Notes: a model not told the origin generated them from the letters alone. Shown: positions 49,879 through 59,673, counted from the first letter of the stretch. The stretch: 64,000 nucleotides of DNA from Roseivirga echinicomitans (GCF_001592935.1 NZ_LRDB01000023.1:124001-188000), one strand, 5' to 3'. Translations and numbers: made by a program.

Positions 49879-51267
49879 ATGAAGAACAAACAACATACGA
49901 TCAAAAGACCGGTAACGGTATCAGGCGTAGGTTTACATACTGGGGTGATTTCAAATATGACCTTTAACCCCGCCCCTGCTAATCACGGAATTAAGTTTCA
50001 GAGGATAGACCTAGAAACCCGTCCAATTGTTGATGCAGATGTAGATTACGTGGTGGATCTTTCAAGAGGAACTACCATTGAGCATAATGGTGCTAGAATA
50101 AATACGGTTGAACACACACTGGCTGCCCTAGTCGGTTTAGAAATAGACAACGTGCTTATTCAGTTGGATGGCCCTGAACCTCCTATCATGGATGGTAGCT
50201 CTAGAATGTTTATTGATGCCCTTGAAACTGTAGGCTTCGAAGAGCAAAACGCACTTCGAAACTTCTATGAAGTGACAGAAAGCATTCGTTATAAAGACCC
50301 AGAAAGAGATGTAGAAATTGCAGCCTTACCGCTAGATGATTTTCGTGTAACGGTAATGGTGGACTATAATTCACCTGTATTGGGTAGTCAACATGCATCA
50401 CTGAACCATATCAGTGATTTCAAAAAAGAAATCTCTTCGAGTAGAACATTCTGCTTCCTACATGAGTTAGAAATGCTACACAAAAACAACCTAATTAAAG
50501 GAGGCGATTTGAACAACGCCATTGTGGTGGTAGATCGTGTGGTTAAAGAAGATGAACTGGATTATTTAGCTGCCCTTTTTAACAAGCCAAAAGTTGAAGT
50601 TAGACAAGAAGGTATTCTGAACAACGTTGAGCTTAGACATAAGAACGAACCTGCCAGACATAAACTATTAGATGTTGTGGGTGATTTAGCACTAATAGGA
50701 AGGCCCTTAAAAGCTCAAATTTTAGCAGCAAGACCAGGCCACGCAGCCAATGTAGCTTTTGCTAAAAAAGTTAAAAAAGAAATGCAACTGGCGAAAAATT
50801 CGGCTCCTCAATACGACCCAAAAATAGATCCGGTAATGGACATTAACCAGATCATGCAGATTCTACCTCACCGTTACCCATTCCTTTTGATTGACAAAAT
50901 CATTCATTTGGATGATACGATGGTGGCAGGAATTAAAAACGTAACCATGAATGAACATTTCTTCTTAGGGCATTTCCCTGGCAACCCTGTAATGCCTGGA
51001 GTATTGCAAATTGAAGCTATGGCGCAAATCGGTGGGATTTTGGTACTCAACACTGTACCCGATCCAGAAAACTACACTCCTTACTTCCTTGGAATCGACA
51101 AATGTAAATTCAGAAAGATGGTAGTTCCAGGAGATACGCTTAAATTTAAATGTGAGCTAACGGCCCCTATCAAAAGAGGGATTGCTCAAATGAACGGTAC
51201 AGCTTACGTAGGTAACACCTTGGTTTGCGAAGCCGCTATGACCGCTAGAATTGTTAAGAATCAATGA
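49879..51267 (+). CDS. lpxC-fabZ: Bifunctional LpxC deacetylase / FabZ dehydratase
   Basis: A 462-aa fusion. Residues 1-300 are LpxC, the zinc deacetylase that commits UDP-acyl-GlcNAc to lipid A: VEHTLAAL with His79, and HKLLDVVGDLALIG with the later zinc ligands. Residues about 325-462 are FabZ, the 3-hydroxyacyl-ACP dehydratase: LPHRYPFLLID, GHFPGNPVMPG with His365, and Glu379 in VLQIEAMAQ. The fusion is characteristic of Bacteroidota and balances fatty acid elongation with lipid A synthesis in one polypeptide. The stop overlaps the lpxA start by 4 nt. Confidence 0.96.
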   Translation: MKNKQHTIKRPVTVSGVGLHTGVISNMTFNPAPANHGIKFQRIDLETRPIVDADVDYVVDLSRGTTIEHNGARINTVEHTLAALVGLEIDNVLIQLDGPEPPIMDGSSRMFIDALETVGFEEQNALRNFYEVTESIRYKDPERDVEIAALPLDDFRVTVMVDYNSPVLGSQHASLNHISDFKKEISSSRTFCFLHELEMLHKNNLIKGGDLNNAIVVVDRVVKEDELDYLAALFNKPKVEVRQEGILNNVELRHKNEPARHKLLDVVGDLALIGRPLKAQILAARPGHAANVAFAKKVKKEMQLAKNSAPQYDPKIDPVMDINQIMQILPHRYPFLLIDKIIHLDDTMVAGIKNVTMNEHFFLGHFPGNPVMPGVLQIEAMAQIGGILVLNTVPDPENYTPYFLGIDKCKFRKMVVPGDTLKFKCELTAPIKRGIAQMNGTAYVGNTLVCEAAMTARIVKNQ

Positions 51268-52046
51268 ACCAGCCTTTAGCATATATTCACCCAGAAGCCA
51301 AAATTGCCTCAAATGTGGTGATCGAGCCTTTTGTTACGATAAGTAAAAATGTCACCATTGATGAAGGCAGTTGGATAGGCCCCAATGTCACCATTATGGA
51401 AGGGGCAAGAATTGGCAAGAATGTCAAAATCTTCCCTGGAGCGGTTATTTCAGCAGTTCCTCAAGACTTAAAGTTTGGCGGAGAAGAAACTACCCTTGAA
51501 ATAGGTGACAACACTGTCATTCGAGAGTGTGTCACACTGAACAGGGGCACGCACGCCACCAACAAAACATCGATTGGTAAAGATTGCTTAGTGATGGCTT
51601 ACACCCATGTAGCCCACGATTGCCATATTGGCGACAATTGTATTCTTGTTAATGCCGTTCAACTCGCTGGCCATGTGACTATTGAAGATTGGGCTATCAT
51701 TGGAGGTGCCGCTGCAGTTCATCAGTTTGTAAAAATTGGAGCACACACTATGGTTTCTGGTGGCTCTTTGGTCAGAAAAGATGTACCTCCTTATACAAAA
51801 GCAGGACGTGAACCCCTTAGTTATGCGGGCATCAATTCTGTTGGTCTGAGACGAAGAGGCTTTGCAAACGAAAAAATAGCCGAAATTCAAGAATTGTATC
51901 GTTACATATTCCTAAAAGGACTAAACAACTCTAAAGCATTAGACCTTCTGGAGCTTGAAATGCCGCCTTCAAGAGAAAGGGATGAGATCATCAATTTCTT
52001 TAGAAATTCAGATAGAGGAGTTATGAAAGGCTATACGGCCAGATAA
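51264..52046 (+). CDS. lpxA: UDP-N-acetylglucosamine acyltransferase
   Basis: A 260-aa left-handed beta-helix acyltransferase that starts lipid A synthesis by adding a hydroxy-acyl chain to UDP-GlcNAc. Repeats run from AKIASNVVIEPFVTISKN to about residue 185; the catalytic His is in MAYTHVAHDCHIGDNC; KAGREPLSYAGINSVGLRRRGF and the C-terminal helices are typical of LpxA. Overlaps lpxC-fabZ by 4 nt, so the three enzymes of the first steps are made together. Confidence 0.96.
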   Translation: MNQPLAYIHPEAKIASNVVIEPFVTISKNVTIDEGSWIGPNVTIMEGARIGKNVKIFPGAVISAVPQDLKFGGEETTLEIGDNTVIRECVTLNRGTHATNKTSIGKDCLVMAYTHVAHDCHIGDNCILVNAVQLAGHVTIEDWAIIGGAAAVHQFVKIGAHTMVSGGSLVRKDVPPYTKAGREPLSYAGINSVGLRRRGFANEKIAEIQELYRYIFLKGLNNSKALDLLELEMPPSRERDEIINFFRNSDRGVMKGYTAR

Positions 52047-52047
52047 A

Positions 52048-52665
52048 ATGAGGGTTGAGGTTGAAAACCTAGGGAAAAAATACGCGAAGGAATGGGTATT
52101 CAGGGAGCTGAATATGGAATTCAATTCTCAATTTTCCTATGCTATTACTGGCCCAAATGGTAGCGGTAAGTCGACCTTACTTCAAATGCTTACAGGCGTA
52201 TTCTTACCAACAGAGGGGACAGTATCCTATTTCCAAGGAGATAAAACCATTCTAGAGGAAAATTTCTATAAACATTTAGATATTGTCACTCCGTATTTAG
52301 AGTTGATCGAAGAGTTTACTTTGGATGAATTTTTAAAGTTTCACTTCAAATTCAAACAATTATCAGAGGGCGTTTCAATAGATGACTTCATTCAACATGT
52401 CTATTTAGAAAAAGACAGAGACAAGCAGCTTCAGAACTTTTCATCGGGTATGAAGCAAAGACTAAAGCTTGGACTGTCATTTTATTCGCAAAGCCCCATC
52501 TGTTTTTTAGATGAGCCTACTTCGAATTTAGATGAGCAAGGCACTGCTTGGTATCTAACCCATGTAAAAAAAGCGCTAGATAAAAAACTGGTCATTATCA
52601 GTTCAAACCAAAAACACGAATATGATTTCTGTGACAAGATCGTTAGCATTCCCGATTTTAAATAA
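52048..52665 (+). CDS. ABC transporter ATP-binding protein
   Basis: A 205-aa ATP-binding cassette. Walker A is GPNGSGKST (35-43), the signature motif is a variant NFSSGMKQRLKLGL, and Walker B is ICFLDEPTSNLD. The C-loop reads SSGMKQ rather than LSGGQ. Only the ATPase is encoded; no permease gene is adjacent, so the partner is elsewhere. It begins 1 nt after the lpxA stop. A role in moving lipid A precursors or another envelope component is suggested by the context but not shown. Confidence 0.85.
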   Translation: MRVEVENLGKKYAKEWVFRELNMEFNSQFSYAITGPNGSGKSTLLQMLTGVFLPTEGTVSYFQGDKTILEENFYKHLDIVTPYLELIEEFTLDEFLKFHFKFKQLSEGVSIDDFIQHVYLEKDRDKQLQNFSSGMKQRLKLGLSFYSQSPICFLDEPTSNLDEQGTAWYLTHVKKALDKKLVIISSNQKHEYDFCDKIVSIPDFK

Positions 52666-52727
52666 ACTTGAGAAAGGATTGAATTCCCCCATTTTATAAT
52701 TATTATTGGTTTTACAATTAAAGAATT

Positions 52728-53213
52728 ATGATTAGAATCAAACATTTCTCATTCCTGTTGATCGCAATCTTTACTCTTACCCTATCTTCATGCGGTGGTG
52801 GTGGTGGTGGCGGTGACGATACTCCAGTACTTACTGCTGAGGAACAAAGGCTTTTAGATTTAGTAGGAACCACTGGTGTTACTTATGCGGCCAGTTCCAT
52901 CACATTTAATGGAGCAGCGGCCACTGGATTTGATAATTATACCCTAACCTTAAGAGGAACTGCCTCCAGTAAAACTTATTCTACAACCGATGGAGACCCT
53001 GTTTTTAAGGCTACAGGGTCATGGGCATTCAATGGCACTAACATCAATCAAATTTTAATTGATGGAAACTCAAGTAACACATTTGCTATATCTGCATTTA
53101 ATGCAAGTGCTGGTACATTTACTTTAACTGTCAATTTTGTAGCCAGTGGAGGAGTAGCCGCAGGGACAGCCAGCACCAATGGCACTTACGTTTTCAACTT
53201 GGTAAAACAATAA
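52728..53213 (+). CDS. Lipoprotein with poly-glycine linker
   Basis: A 161-aa lipoprotein with signal residues 1-21 and lipobox LSSCG. The mature protein begins with seven glycines, then DD, a helix (LTAEEQRLLDLVG) and a beta-rich Ser/Thr/Gly domain (about 50-161) ending VFNLVKQ. Family not recognised. The glycine stretch comes from a GGT repeat and may act as a flexible tether or vary in length. Expected location is the outer membrane, perhaps surface-exposed. The gene stands alone and is followed by a strong terminator. Confidence 0.7.
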   Translation: MIRIKHFSFLLIAIFTLTLSSCGGGGGGGDDTPVLTAEEQRLLDLVGTTGVTYAASSITFNGAAATGFDNYTLTLRGTASSKTYSTTDGDPVFKATGSWAFNGTNINQILIDGNSSNTFAISAFNASAGTFTLTVNFVASGGVAAGTASTNGTYVFNLVKQ

Positions 53214-53237
53214 GAAACATATTTCAACAATGGCAAT

Positions 53238-53278
53238 AAAAAAGCGCCATTTTAGAAATTCTAAAATGACGCTTTTTT
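53238..53278. terminator. Bidirectional hairpin terminator
   Basis: AAAAAAGCG (53238-53246) pairs with CGCTTTTTT (53270-53278) and, inside, CATTTTAGAA (53248-53257) with TTCTAAAATG (53259-53268); one C-A mismatch lies between the two stems. It separates the convergent lipoprotein gene and pgk and has poly-A/T flanks on both sides, so it can terminate both. Confidence 0.85.
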
Positions 53279-53297
53279 ATATTCAACTCATCAGACA

Positions 53298-54482
53298 CTA
53301 TCCTAATGCCACAACCCCAGGAAGCTCTTTGCCTTCCATATATTCAAGCAAAGCTCCACCACCAGTAGAAACATAAGAGACATCACTTCCGTAGCCTAGC
53401 TGGTTCACCGCAGCCGCAGAATCACCTCCACCAATCAATGAGAAAGCCCCATTCTTTGTGGCTTCAACAATGGCTTCGGCTACAGCTTTGGTACCGTTAG
53501 CAAAGTTCTCCATTTCAAAAACGCCCATTGGTCCATTCCAAAGTATAGTTTTGGAGTCTCTTACCGTACGAGAAAACACCTCCGCTGCTTGAGGTCCAAT
53601 ATCCAATCCCATCCAGCCAGAAGGAATCGCATTGTTCATGCAGATGTCAGTATTGGCATCATTGCTAAATGCATCTGCAATTACAGAATCAATAGGAAGC
53701 ATAAGATCAACTCCCAGTGATTTAGCTTTTTTAATCAGCTCTAAAGCCAGAGGTAATTTATCCTCTTCTACCAAAGAGTTACCAATATCCCCACCCATTG
53801 CTTTAAAAAAGGTATAAGACATTCCACCACCAATAATAAGGTGATCTACCTTTTCCAGCAACTTTTCAATGATCATGATTTTATCAGAAATTTTAGCCCC
53901 TCCCATAATGGCAGTGTATGGTTTTTCTGATTTGTCTAATACTTTTTGTGCATTCTCAAGCTCTGCTTGCATCACATAGCCACAACCTTTTTCATTAAAA
54001 AATTGAGCAATAATAGAAGTAGATGCATGCGCCCTATGGGCTGTTCCGAACGCATCATTGATATACACATCGCCATGTCCAGCCAATGACTTCGCGAAGT
54101 CTACATCCCCTTTAGTTTCATCTGCGTAGAACCTTAAGTTCTCGAGTAAAAGAATCTCACCACTTTTTAAATTGGCTGATAGAGATTTGGCTTGTTCTCC
54201 AACACAATCATCTCCAAACAACACTTTTCTATCAAATACTTGGCTCAAGTGAGGCACCAAGTGCTGTAAAGAAAATCTATCTTCTGGTCCAGTTTTCGGT
54301 CTACCCAAATGCGACATTAATACTACCGCTCCTCCATTGTCCAATACATATTGAATGGTTGGAATGGCAGCCCTGATTCGGGTATCGTCAGTAATTTCGA
54401 ATTTATCGTTTAGCGGAACGTTGAAATCCACTCTGATTAATGCTCGCTTTCCTTTAAAGTCAAAGTCGGTAATGTTCTTCAT
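53298..54482 (-). CDS. pgk: Phosphoglycerate kinase
   Basis: A 394-aa glycolytic kinase that makes ATP from 1,3-bisphosphoglycerate. N-terminal [13 protein letters not shown], the SHLGRP site, the central [12 protein letters not shown], and the ATP-site [13 protein letters not shown] plus [18 protein letters not shown] close to the end all match. Full length. Located 15 nt after the Sua5-type gene on the minus strand; the downstream terminator ends the unit. Confidence 0.96.
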   Translation of the reverse strand: MKNITDFDFKGKRALIRVDFNVPLNDKFEITDDTRIRAAIPTIQYVLDNGGAVVLMSHLGRPKTGPEDRFSLQHLVPHLSQVFDRKVLFGDDCVGEQAKSLSANLKSGEILLLENLRFYADETKGDVDFAKSLAGHGDVYINDAFGTAHRAHASTSIIAQFFNEKGCGYVMQAELENAQKVLDKSEKPYTAIMGGAKISDKIMIIEKLLEKVDHLIIGGGMSYTFFKAMGGDIGNSLVEEDKLPLALELIKKAKSLGVDLMLPIDSVIADAFSNDANTDICMNNAIPSGWMGLDIGPQAAEVFSRTVRDSKTILWNGPMGVFEMENFANGTKAVAEAIVEATKNGAFSLIGGGDSAAAVNQLGYGSDVSYVSTGGGALLEYMEGKELPGVVALG

Positions 54483-54497
54483 ATTTTTTGTTCTTTT

Positions 54498-55454
54498 CTA
54501 TTTTGCTGTTGCCCTTCTTAATCTATCATTAATGGCTCTTCCTAACCCCATTTCTGGCACAAAACTAATTACAATCGTATGGATATTTGGGTTCTGATCT
54601 AACGCCCGTAAGCTTCCAAATAAGTTTTTAGCCGCGTCACTCAAATTTTCACTTTCAGATAATATCATCTGATTTTCAAGCTTAAAACGAAGATCTGGTT
54701 TATTGAAACCTAAAAATCCAAAAGCCGATAAATCGTTAACCTCTGAATCAAGGTCATCTATTGCTAGTATTTTCTTTTTTGGAGCATAATGGCTTTTCAG
54801 CATCCCAGGAGCTTGAGGTTGAGAAGAAGAATGTGAATTGACTTCAACTTTACCAATCACCTCTTCAATTTCTTCAATTGAGATTCCGCCCAAACGGAGA
54901 ACTTTCGGCAGCTTATTTTCAAAGCTCACAATGGTAGATTCCACTCCAACGCCACACTCTCCACCGTCTAATATATACTCAATTTTATCTCCCAGTTGCT
55001 GGTGTACATGCTGTGCAGAAGTTGGGCTGATGTAGCCAAAAGGATTGGCACTAGGAGCTGCCAAAGGGAAATCTAGTCTTTTCAATAATTCTCTAGTGAG
55101 TTCGTGGCGCGGCATTCGAACCGCAACTGTTTCAAGCCCAGCGGTTACTAAATCAGAAATTAAAGCTTTCTTTTTCAACAGAATTGTCAATGGCCCAGGC
55201 CAAAACATCTTCGTAAGCTGAATCGCCTTTTCAGGCAATTCTTCGGTGAACTCACTCAGTCTGTCAAAACTATCCACATGAACAATCAGAGGATCGAAAG
55301 TCGGTCTGTTCTTGGTCTTAAAAATCTTTGCAACGGCATCAACATTAAAGGCATTCCCCGCCAAACCATAAACGGTTTCGGTAGGAATAGCCACTAGATT
55401 TCCTTGTTCTAGAATGGCTTTTGCAAGCTCAATATCGACACCAATATTAGCCAC
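54498..55454 (-). CDS. tsaC: Threonylcarbamoyl-AMP synthase, Sua5-type
   Basis: A 318-aa enzyme that makes threonylcarbamoyl-AMP from threonine, bicarbonate and ATP for the tRNA t6A modification. The YrdC-fold domain (1-200) has VAIPTETVYGLAGNAF, KNRPTFDPLIVHV, VAVRMPRH and APSANPFG. The extra C-terminal Sua5 domain (about 215-318), with a PQAPGMLKSHYAPKK linker, makes it the long form as in yeast and archaea rather than E. coli TsaC. The start is a GTG overlapping the TPR gene stop by 1 nt (TAGTG). The partner ATPase tsaE is at 45538-45972. Confidence 0.93.
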   Translation of the reverse strand: MANIGVDIELAKAILEQGNLVAIPTETVYGLAGNAFNVDAVAKIFKTKNRPTFDPLIVHVDSFDRLSEFTEELPEKAIQLTKMFWPGPLTILLKKKALISDLVTAGLETVAVRMPRHELTRELLKRLDFPLAAPSANPFGYISPTSAQHVHQQLGDKIEYILDGGECGVGVESTIVSFENKLPKVLRLGGISIEEIEEVIGKVEVNSHSSSQPQAPGMLKSHYAPKKKILAIDDLDSEVNDLSAFGFLGFNKPDLRFKLENQMILSESENLSDAAKNLFGSLRALDQNPNIHTIVISFVPEMGLGRAINDRLRRATAK

Positions 55455-56170
55455 TATTGCATGCAGTTTTGGCTAATCGCTTCTGTCGCTCCATCAAAGT
55501 TTAATGATTGAGCAGATTTTAAATAGCTACAACCGTCTGTTCTATTTTCAAGCGCCAACTCGGCAAGGCCTAACCAATAATAAGCTTCGCCATATTCTGG
55601 ATTTAAATCGATTGCTTTCTTAAAATCAAAAATGGCATCATCGGAATTATTAATCCTAAGTTCAGCTTTCCCTTTATTCAGATAAACTAGTGGATTATTT
55701 GCCTCAAACCTTAATGCAAATTCAAAATCAAAAAGGGCACGATCAAACTCTCCGTATTTGAAAAGAATAGCACCGCGGTTTATATACAAGTCAGCAACAT
55801 TTGGCTGAAGTAAAATTGCTCTGTCTAAATCGAGCATTGCACCTTGGTCGTCAGAAAGCAAACGCCTTGTATTCGATCTGTTATAGTAAGCTCTATAATC
55901 CGTGCTATCAATTCTAATGGCCTGAGTAAAAGAGGTGACCGACTCGTCCAATTGACCAATTCGCAGTAGGGCTACTCCTTTGGCATTTAAAGCAACATAA
56001 TTATTACTGTTCTTTTCAAGCGCTTTATTAAACGACTTGATGGCTTCGGCATAAGATTCTTGCCCCATTAGATTCCTTCCTTCTTCCACCAGCTGCTCTT
56101 CGCTTTTACCGCAAGAAGACAATATCAGTAAAAAAGACAAACAAAAAGTTCCCTTAAGTATAGATTTCAT
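55454..56170 (-). CDS. TPR-repeat lipoprotein
   Basis: A 238-aa lipoprotein (lipobox LSSCG, Cys20) with about six tetratricopeptide repeats from residue 32 on, for example YAEAIKSFNKALEKNSNNYV, FDRALFDFEFALRFEANNP and SDDAIFDFKKAIDLNPEYG. TPR units are scaffolds for protein-protein contacts; here likely in the periplasm on a membrane. A C-terminal Cys pair (GCSYLKSAQSL and QNCMQ) may form a disulfide. Specific partners unknown. A perfect TATCTTTG promoter element lies 17 nt upstream. Confidence 0.88.
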   Translation of the reverse strand: MKSILKGTFCLSFLLILSSCGKSEEQLVEEGRNLMGQESYAEAIKSFNKALEKNSNNYVALNAKGVALLRIGQLDESVTSFTQAIRIDSTDYRAYYNRSNTRRLLSDDQGAMLDLDRAILLQPNVADLYINRGAILFKYGEFDRALFDFEFALRFEANNPLVYLNKGKAELRINNSDDAIFDFKKAIDLNPEYGEAYYWLGLAELALENRTDGCSYLKSAQSLNFDGATEAISQNCMQ

Positions 56171-56187
56171 ATCTGTGATTTAGGTGG

Positions 56188-56195
56188 CAAAGATA
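56188..56195 (-). promoter_or_regulatory. Bacteroidota -7 promoter element for the TPR-tsaC-pgk unit
   Basis: TATCTTTG on the minus strand, a perfect TAnnTTTG match, lies 17 nt before the ATG of the TPR lipoprotein. A T-rich TTTT lies about 18 bp upstream as a plausible -33 partner. It would drive the overlapping TPR-tsaC-pgk genes. Confidence 0.5.
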
Positions 56196-56221
56196 CAAAC
56201 CACAATTGTTTCTAAAAGGAA

Positions 56222-59062
56222 TTACTCTCTAGTATAAATTACCTTTTGAACTTTAATTTCGCCTCGGTACTCAACGCGAATAATATAGACCCCAGGTGGA
56301 ACTGGGCTATTTTTAACATCCGTTCCATTCCAAAAAATTTCATTTTCACCCTGAAAACCAAGCCCCAAGGCAATTGTCTTAACTAATTTTCCATCAGAGT
56401 TATAAACTCTCGCTCTTACCACATCAGTTTCAGGCAATGTGTAGTTAATGGCTATATTGTTTGTAAATGGATTAGGGAAGGCATTCTCCACCACTAAACC
56501 ACTACCACTTTGTATCACAGGCTCTGGTACTACGCCTGAAATTTGACTTTGATACAACCCATTTCCGTGAGTTGCCACTACTATCTTTCCATCCGACCTG
56601 CGATAATCAAGCATGTTCACTGGTACACTTCCAATGGATTGAGCTCCCTCTTGAATCCAAATTGTGTTCTCCTCATTAATCACTGTACTACGAAAAAGAC
56701 CAACACTAGTGGCTAAATAGTACTCTGTAAACCCATCTGCTTTAGGCACAATCTCTGCCCAACGTACAGATGGACCTCCTCCCATTGCGCCAGGACTTTC
56801 TTCTAAATTTCCAGAAATACCTTCAAAGGTTGTTCCGCCATCTGTTGATCTGAAAACACTTTTTATCTGGTAATTAGAGAATACGACCATGATTTCATTT
56901 GCATTGGTTGGATTTACAGCAATGGAATTCACATAGCCACCAGGAGTGAAAATATCTGAGGTGATCTCAGTTACTGTGTATCCATCGGAATGCGCAAAAT
57001 CCATTCTGAATACCTGACCTTCAGAGGTTCCATAATAAAGGATGTTCTCTTGGTCAGAGGACGTTTCGAGTGCCGAAATGGACCCAGAGGTAATTTCCGT
57101 TTTCTCTAGCTTTTCCCAGTTCACATCGGTCTTTGTCTGTAAGCCCGAAGGTATTTGGCTTAAGTTCCTATTTCTCCATAGGAAATCACCTCCAGCGTAA
57201 AACATCCTATTTCCATTATTATGGTCTAGTACATATGGATTAATGAAAAGAATGGGTTGTGAAGGATCCGCTCCGGCTCCTGATGGATCAACTCGAGCAA
57301 AGGAAGAAAGTGTGAAATTACGATTCAGTGTAAGGCGGTAAACCTGCCCATTTTGAAATGAGGTATAATAGTTAATTCCAAATCTTGTAGAAGCGGTAAA
57401 GCCACCGTCTCCTCCAATTAAACTCACACCATTATTGCCAGTACCAATCGTAGAAAGAATACTACCGTTGTCTTGTAGACCACCAAAAGCAAAGTTATCA
57501 GCCGGAGATTGACTCATATTTATAGTATAATATTGAGTGGTGATGTAGCCGTTATTCAGCGATTCATAGACCACGGGACTGGCCAAATTATTAGAGGTCC
57601 TAAAAATCCCCCCATCGTTTACTGAAATCATCACATTTGGATTTGAAGGCAAAAAAACCAAATCATGCTGATCAGGATGATGATTAGGATAGCTACTATT
57701 CCCCTCCACATCTGGGTTATACCCTCCTATCCATTTTACATTTCCCTTAGTAGCAAAGCCATCTGTCGATCTGTATATATTCGTTCCTCCAACAAATACT
57801 GTGTTTTCATCAGCAGGATGAACTCTTACAAATAAATCGTAGGAACTTTGGGAATCAAATGATTCAATTTCTTCATCCGTTCCATCGGGTAAATTACCCG
57901 ACCTATCCTCTTTGGCACCAGTGACATTATTATACTTGATTAACTTGTGTCCTTGACCTGTATCAGAAAGGAAGTAAACGATATTTGGGTTGCTCAAAGA
58001 AGCTCCTATTTCGGTTCGTCTATACGGCAGTCCAGTGTGAGCAATAAATCTTGTCCAATTCACACCGTCATCCGATTTATAGATTCCTGCAAGTTGAGAA
58101 AAAGCATTAGCCGTGTTGGTAGAACGGCTCAGTGTGGCATAAAAAACACCATTGTTAGCTCTATATACTTCAGTATAAAAAATAGCCGGTACATTATTAA
58201 GGTCAACATTATTCCCCACTTCGTATAGGGAGTTCCCTAGAACAGTCCCCCATGTTTGACCACCATCGGCCGAACGAACTACTCCACCGTAAATGGCCGC
58301 TATAATTTCGTCATTAGCACTATTAGGGTTCAGAGTGATGTCCCAAACGTACATAAAGGGAGAGTTAAATTTTTCTGGATTATTTACTTGGGTTGAAGCC
58401 AATGGTTCCCAAGTGAGTCCCCCATCGGTAGATTTATAGATCCCATCTCCCCGAAACGGAGCACCAGGGGAGCGTGTTGAATTTCCAACCAATTCGCCAG
58501 TGCCATAATACCAAACATTCTCCTTCCCTGGTCGAGTATCTTGAACGATACAAGTCACACTATGAAGTTCTTCGGGGTCAGTCGTTTTTGTCCAGCTCTG
58601 CCCCCCGTTGGTAGAGCGCCATACACCACCAGACACGCCAGCAGCTAGAATTATATTCTCATTGGTAACGTCTATGGCTACCGCCCTTGTTCTTCCTCCC
58701 ACATTGTTTGGCCCTAAGGAATTCCAAGTCAGTAAACTGGGGTTATTTTGCGCATTTACCCCTGCGGCACTCATTTTCAATCGGTTCAGATTGGCATTAA
58801 GTTTCAATTCTTGAATGAACTCACTCTCCATTTCGCGAATGTTAACCGGAATTTCATCCGTTGACGGGTTGGCCAACATTTGATGAATATATTCACTTCT
58901 CTGCTGTACATTTTCTCTTGAAAAGAATTCAGCTCTAGCCGTAGGAGCCTCAACAACTGTCTCTTTATCCTTTGACTTAGGATTAAACACAAACACCAAG
59001 GCCACAAAGGACCAGAGCATAAAAAGACTCAGAAATAAAGTGGATTTTTGGTTAAACTTCAT
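56222..59062 (-). CDS. T9SS cargo protein with BNR/sortilin-like repeats
   Basis: A roughly 946-aa secreted protein. After an N-terminal signal helix (residues 12-28) comes a long beta-propeller-like region rich in BNR/Asp-box repeats (GVWRSTNGGQSWTKT, GIYKSTDGGLTWEPL, VVRSADGGQTW and others), as in VPS10/sortilin and sialidase-like families. The last about 85 residues form the T9SS C-terminal sorting domain (NAFPNPFTNNIAINYTLPE; GVYIIRVEYRGEIKVQKVIY), which is cleaved during export to the cell surface. I placed the start at the ATG at 59062; a TTG at 59086 is less likely. Works with the T9SS regulated by PorX. Function of the propeller part is unknown. Confidence 0.9.
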   Translation of the reverse strand: MKFNQKSTLFLSLFMLWSFVALVFVFNPKSKDKETVVEAPTARAEFFSRENVQQRSEYIHQMLANPSTDEIPVNIREMESEFIQELKLNANLNRLKMSAAGVNAQNNPSLLTWNSLGPNNVGGRTRAVAIDVTNENIILAAGVSGGVWRSTNGGQSWTKTTDPEELHSVTCIVQDTRPGKENVWYYGTGELVGNSTRSPGAPFRGDGIYKSTDGGLTWEPLASTQVNNPEKFNSPFMYVWDITLNPNSANDEIIAAIYGGVVRSADGGQTWGTVLGNSLYEVGNNVDLNNVPAIFYTEVYRANNGVFYATLSRSTNTANAFSQLAGIYKSDDGVNWTRFIAHTGLPYRRTEIGASLSNPNIVYFLSDTGQGHKLIKYNNVTGAKEDRSGNLPDGTDEEIESFDSQSSYDLFVRVHPADENTVFVGGTNIYRSTDGFATKGNVKWIGGYNPDVEGNSSYPNHHPDQHDLVFLPSNPNVMISVNDGGIFRTSNNLASPVVYESLNNGYITTQYYTINMSQSPADNFAFGGLQDNGSILSTIGTGNNGVSLIGGDGGFTASTRFGINYYTSFQNGQVYRLTLNRNFTLSSFARVDPSGAGADPSQPILFINPYVLDHNNGNRMFYAGGDFLWRNRNLSQIPSGLQTKTDVNWEKLEKTEITSGSISALETSSDQENILYYGTSEGQVFRMDFAHSDGYTVTEITSDIFTPGGYVNSIAVNPTNANEIMVVFSNYQIKSVFRSTDGGTTFEGISGNLEESPGAMGGGPSVRWAEIVPKADGFTEYYLATSVGLFRSTVINEENTIWIQEGAQSIGSVPVNMLDYRRSDGKIVVATHGNGLYQSQISGVVPEPVIQSGSGLVVENAFPNPFTNNIAINYTLPETDVVRARVYNSDGKLVKTIALGLGFQGENEIFWNGTDVKNSPVPPGVYIIRVEYRGEIKVQKVIYTRE

Positions 59063-59118
59063 CAAAGATAAATATAGGGTACTCAAGCAATTTTATTGCA
59101 CCCGAGCAATACTTTCAG

Positions 59119-59673
59119 CTAAATAAGTTGCTTTGTTTTTACATACATTCGGAGTAACGATGGCTCATGACTTATCTTTTCTTTCAGGTTACTGAAATGA
59201 ATCCACTTGAGGTCATTTGATTCGTGATTCAATTGTGGAACTGCTCGTTCGGGTGCCACGAGTAAAAATCGAACATCATAATGTTCATGTTTAGGCACTT
59301 CTTTTCTTTCGGGAATGGTGTGAATATCCAAGTCGAAAATTTTTGTTGAAGCAAAGACGAAACCCGAAATCCCAGTCTCTTCTTCCGCTTCCTTTACAGC
59401 AACAGCCCTTACGTCTTCATCCCCATCGGCATGTCCTCCTGGCTGAAGCCACATGTCTAGTTTGGCATGATGGAGTAATAACACAGCATCTCTTTTGTAA
59501 TTCAAAATCCAAGCAGAAGCCGTTATATGCCCCATCAATAGAGACCTTTCAAAGCAGTTATCATAATTACTAAGCAGGCTTTCAAACCTAGGTTTGAAAG
59601 CCTGCTCTTCTTTATACTCCGATTGGTACGTTTTAATTTCTGTAAGAAGCACTTCTCTCAAATTACACCCCAT
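59119..59673 (-). CDS. Nudix hydrolase
   Basis: A 184-aa Nudix phosphohydrolase. The Nudix box GGHADGDEDVRAVAVKEAEE is present at about residues 79-98 with the catalytic Glu residues, although the usual Arg before the first Glu is Lys. The N-terminal region is longer than in minimal Nudix enzymes and holds no known second domain. Possible substrates are nucleoside diphosphate derivatives or oxidised nucleotides; the QPGGHADG form is seen in several ADP-ribose/NADH-type pyrophosphatases. The start overlaps the preceding small gene by 11 nt. Upstream on the same strand are two small genes and recQ. Confidence 0.85.
   Translation of the reverse strand: MGCNLREVLLTEIKTYQSEYKEEQAFKPRFESLLSNYDNCFERSLLMGHITASAWILNYKRDAVLLLHHAKLDMWLQPGGHADGDEDVRAVAVKEAEEETGISGFVFASTKIFDLDIHTIPERKEVPKHEHYDVRFLLVAPERAVPQLNHESNDLKWIHFSNLKEKISHEPSLLRMYVKTKQLI

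Noticed and set aside
59063-59070. TATCTTTG as promoter of the T9SS cargo gene
   Set aside because: It touches the ATG directly, so transcription would start inside the coding region; the real promoter is probably upstream.
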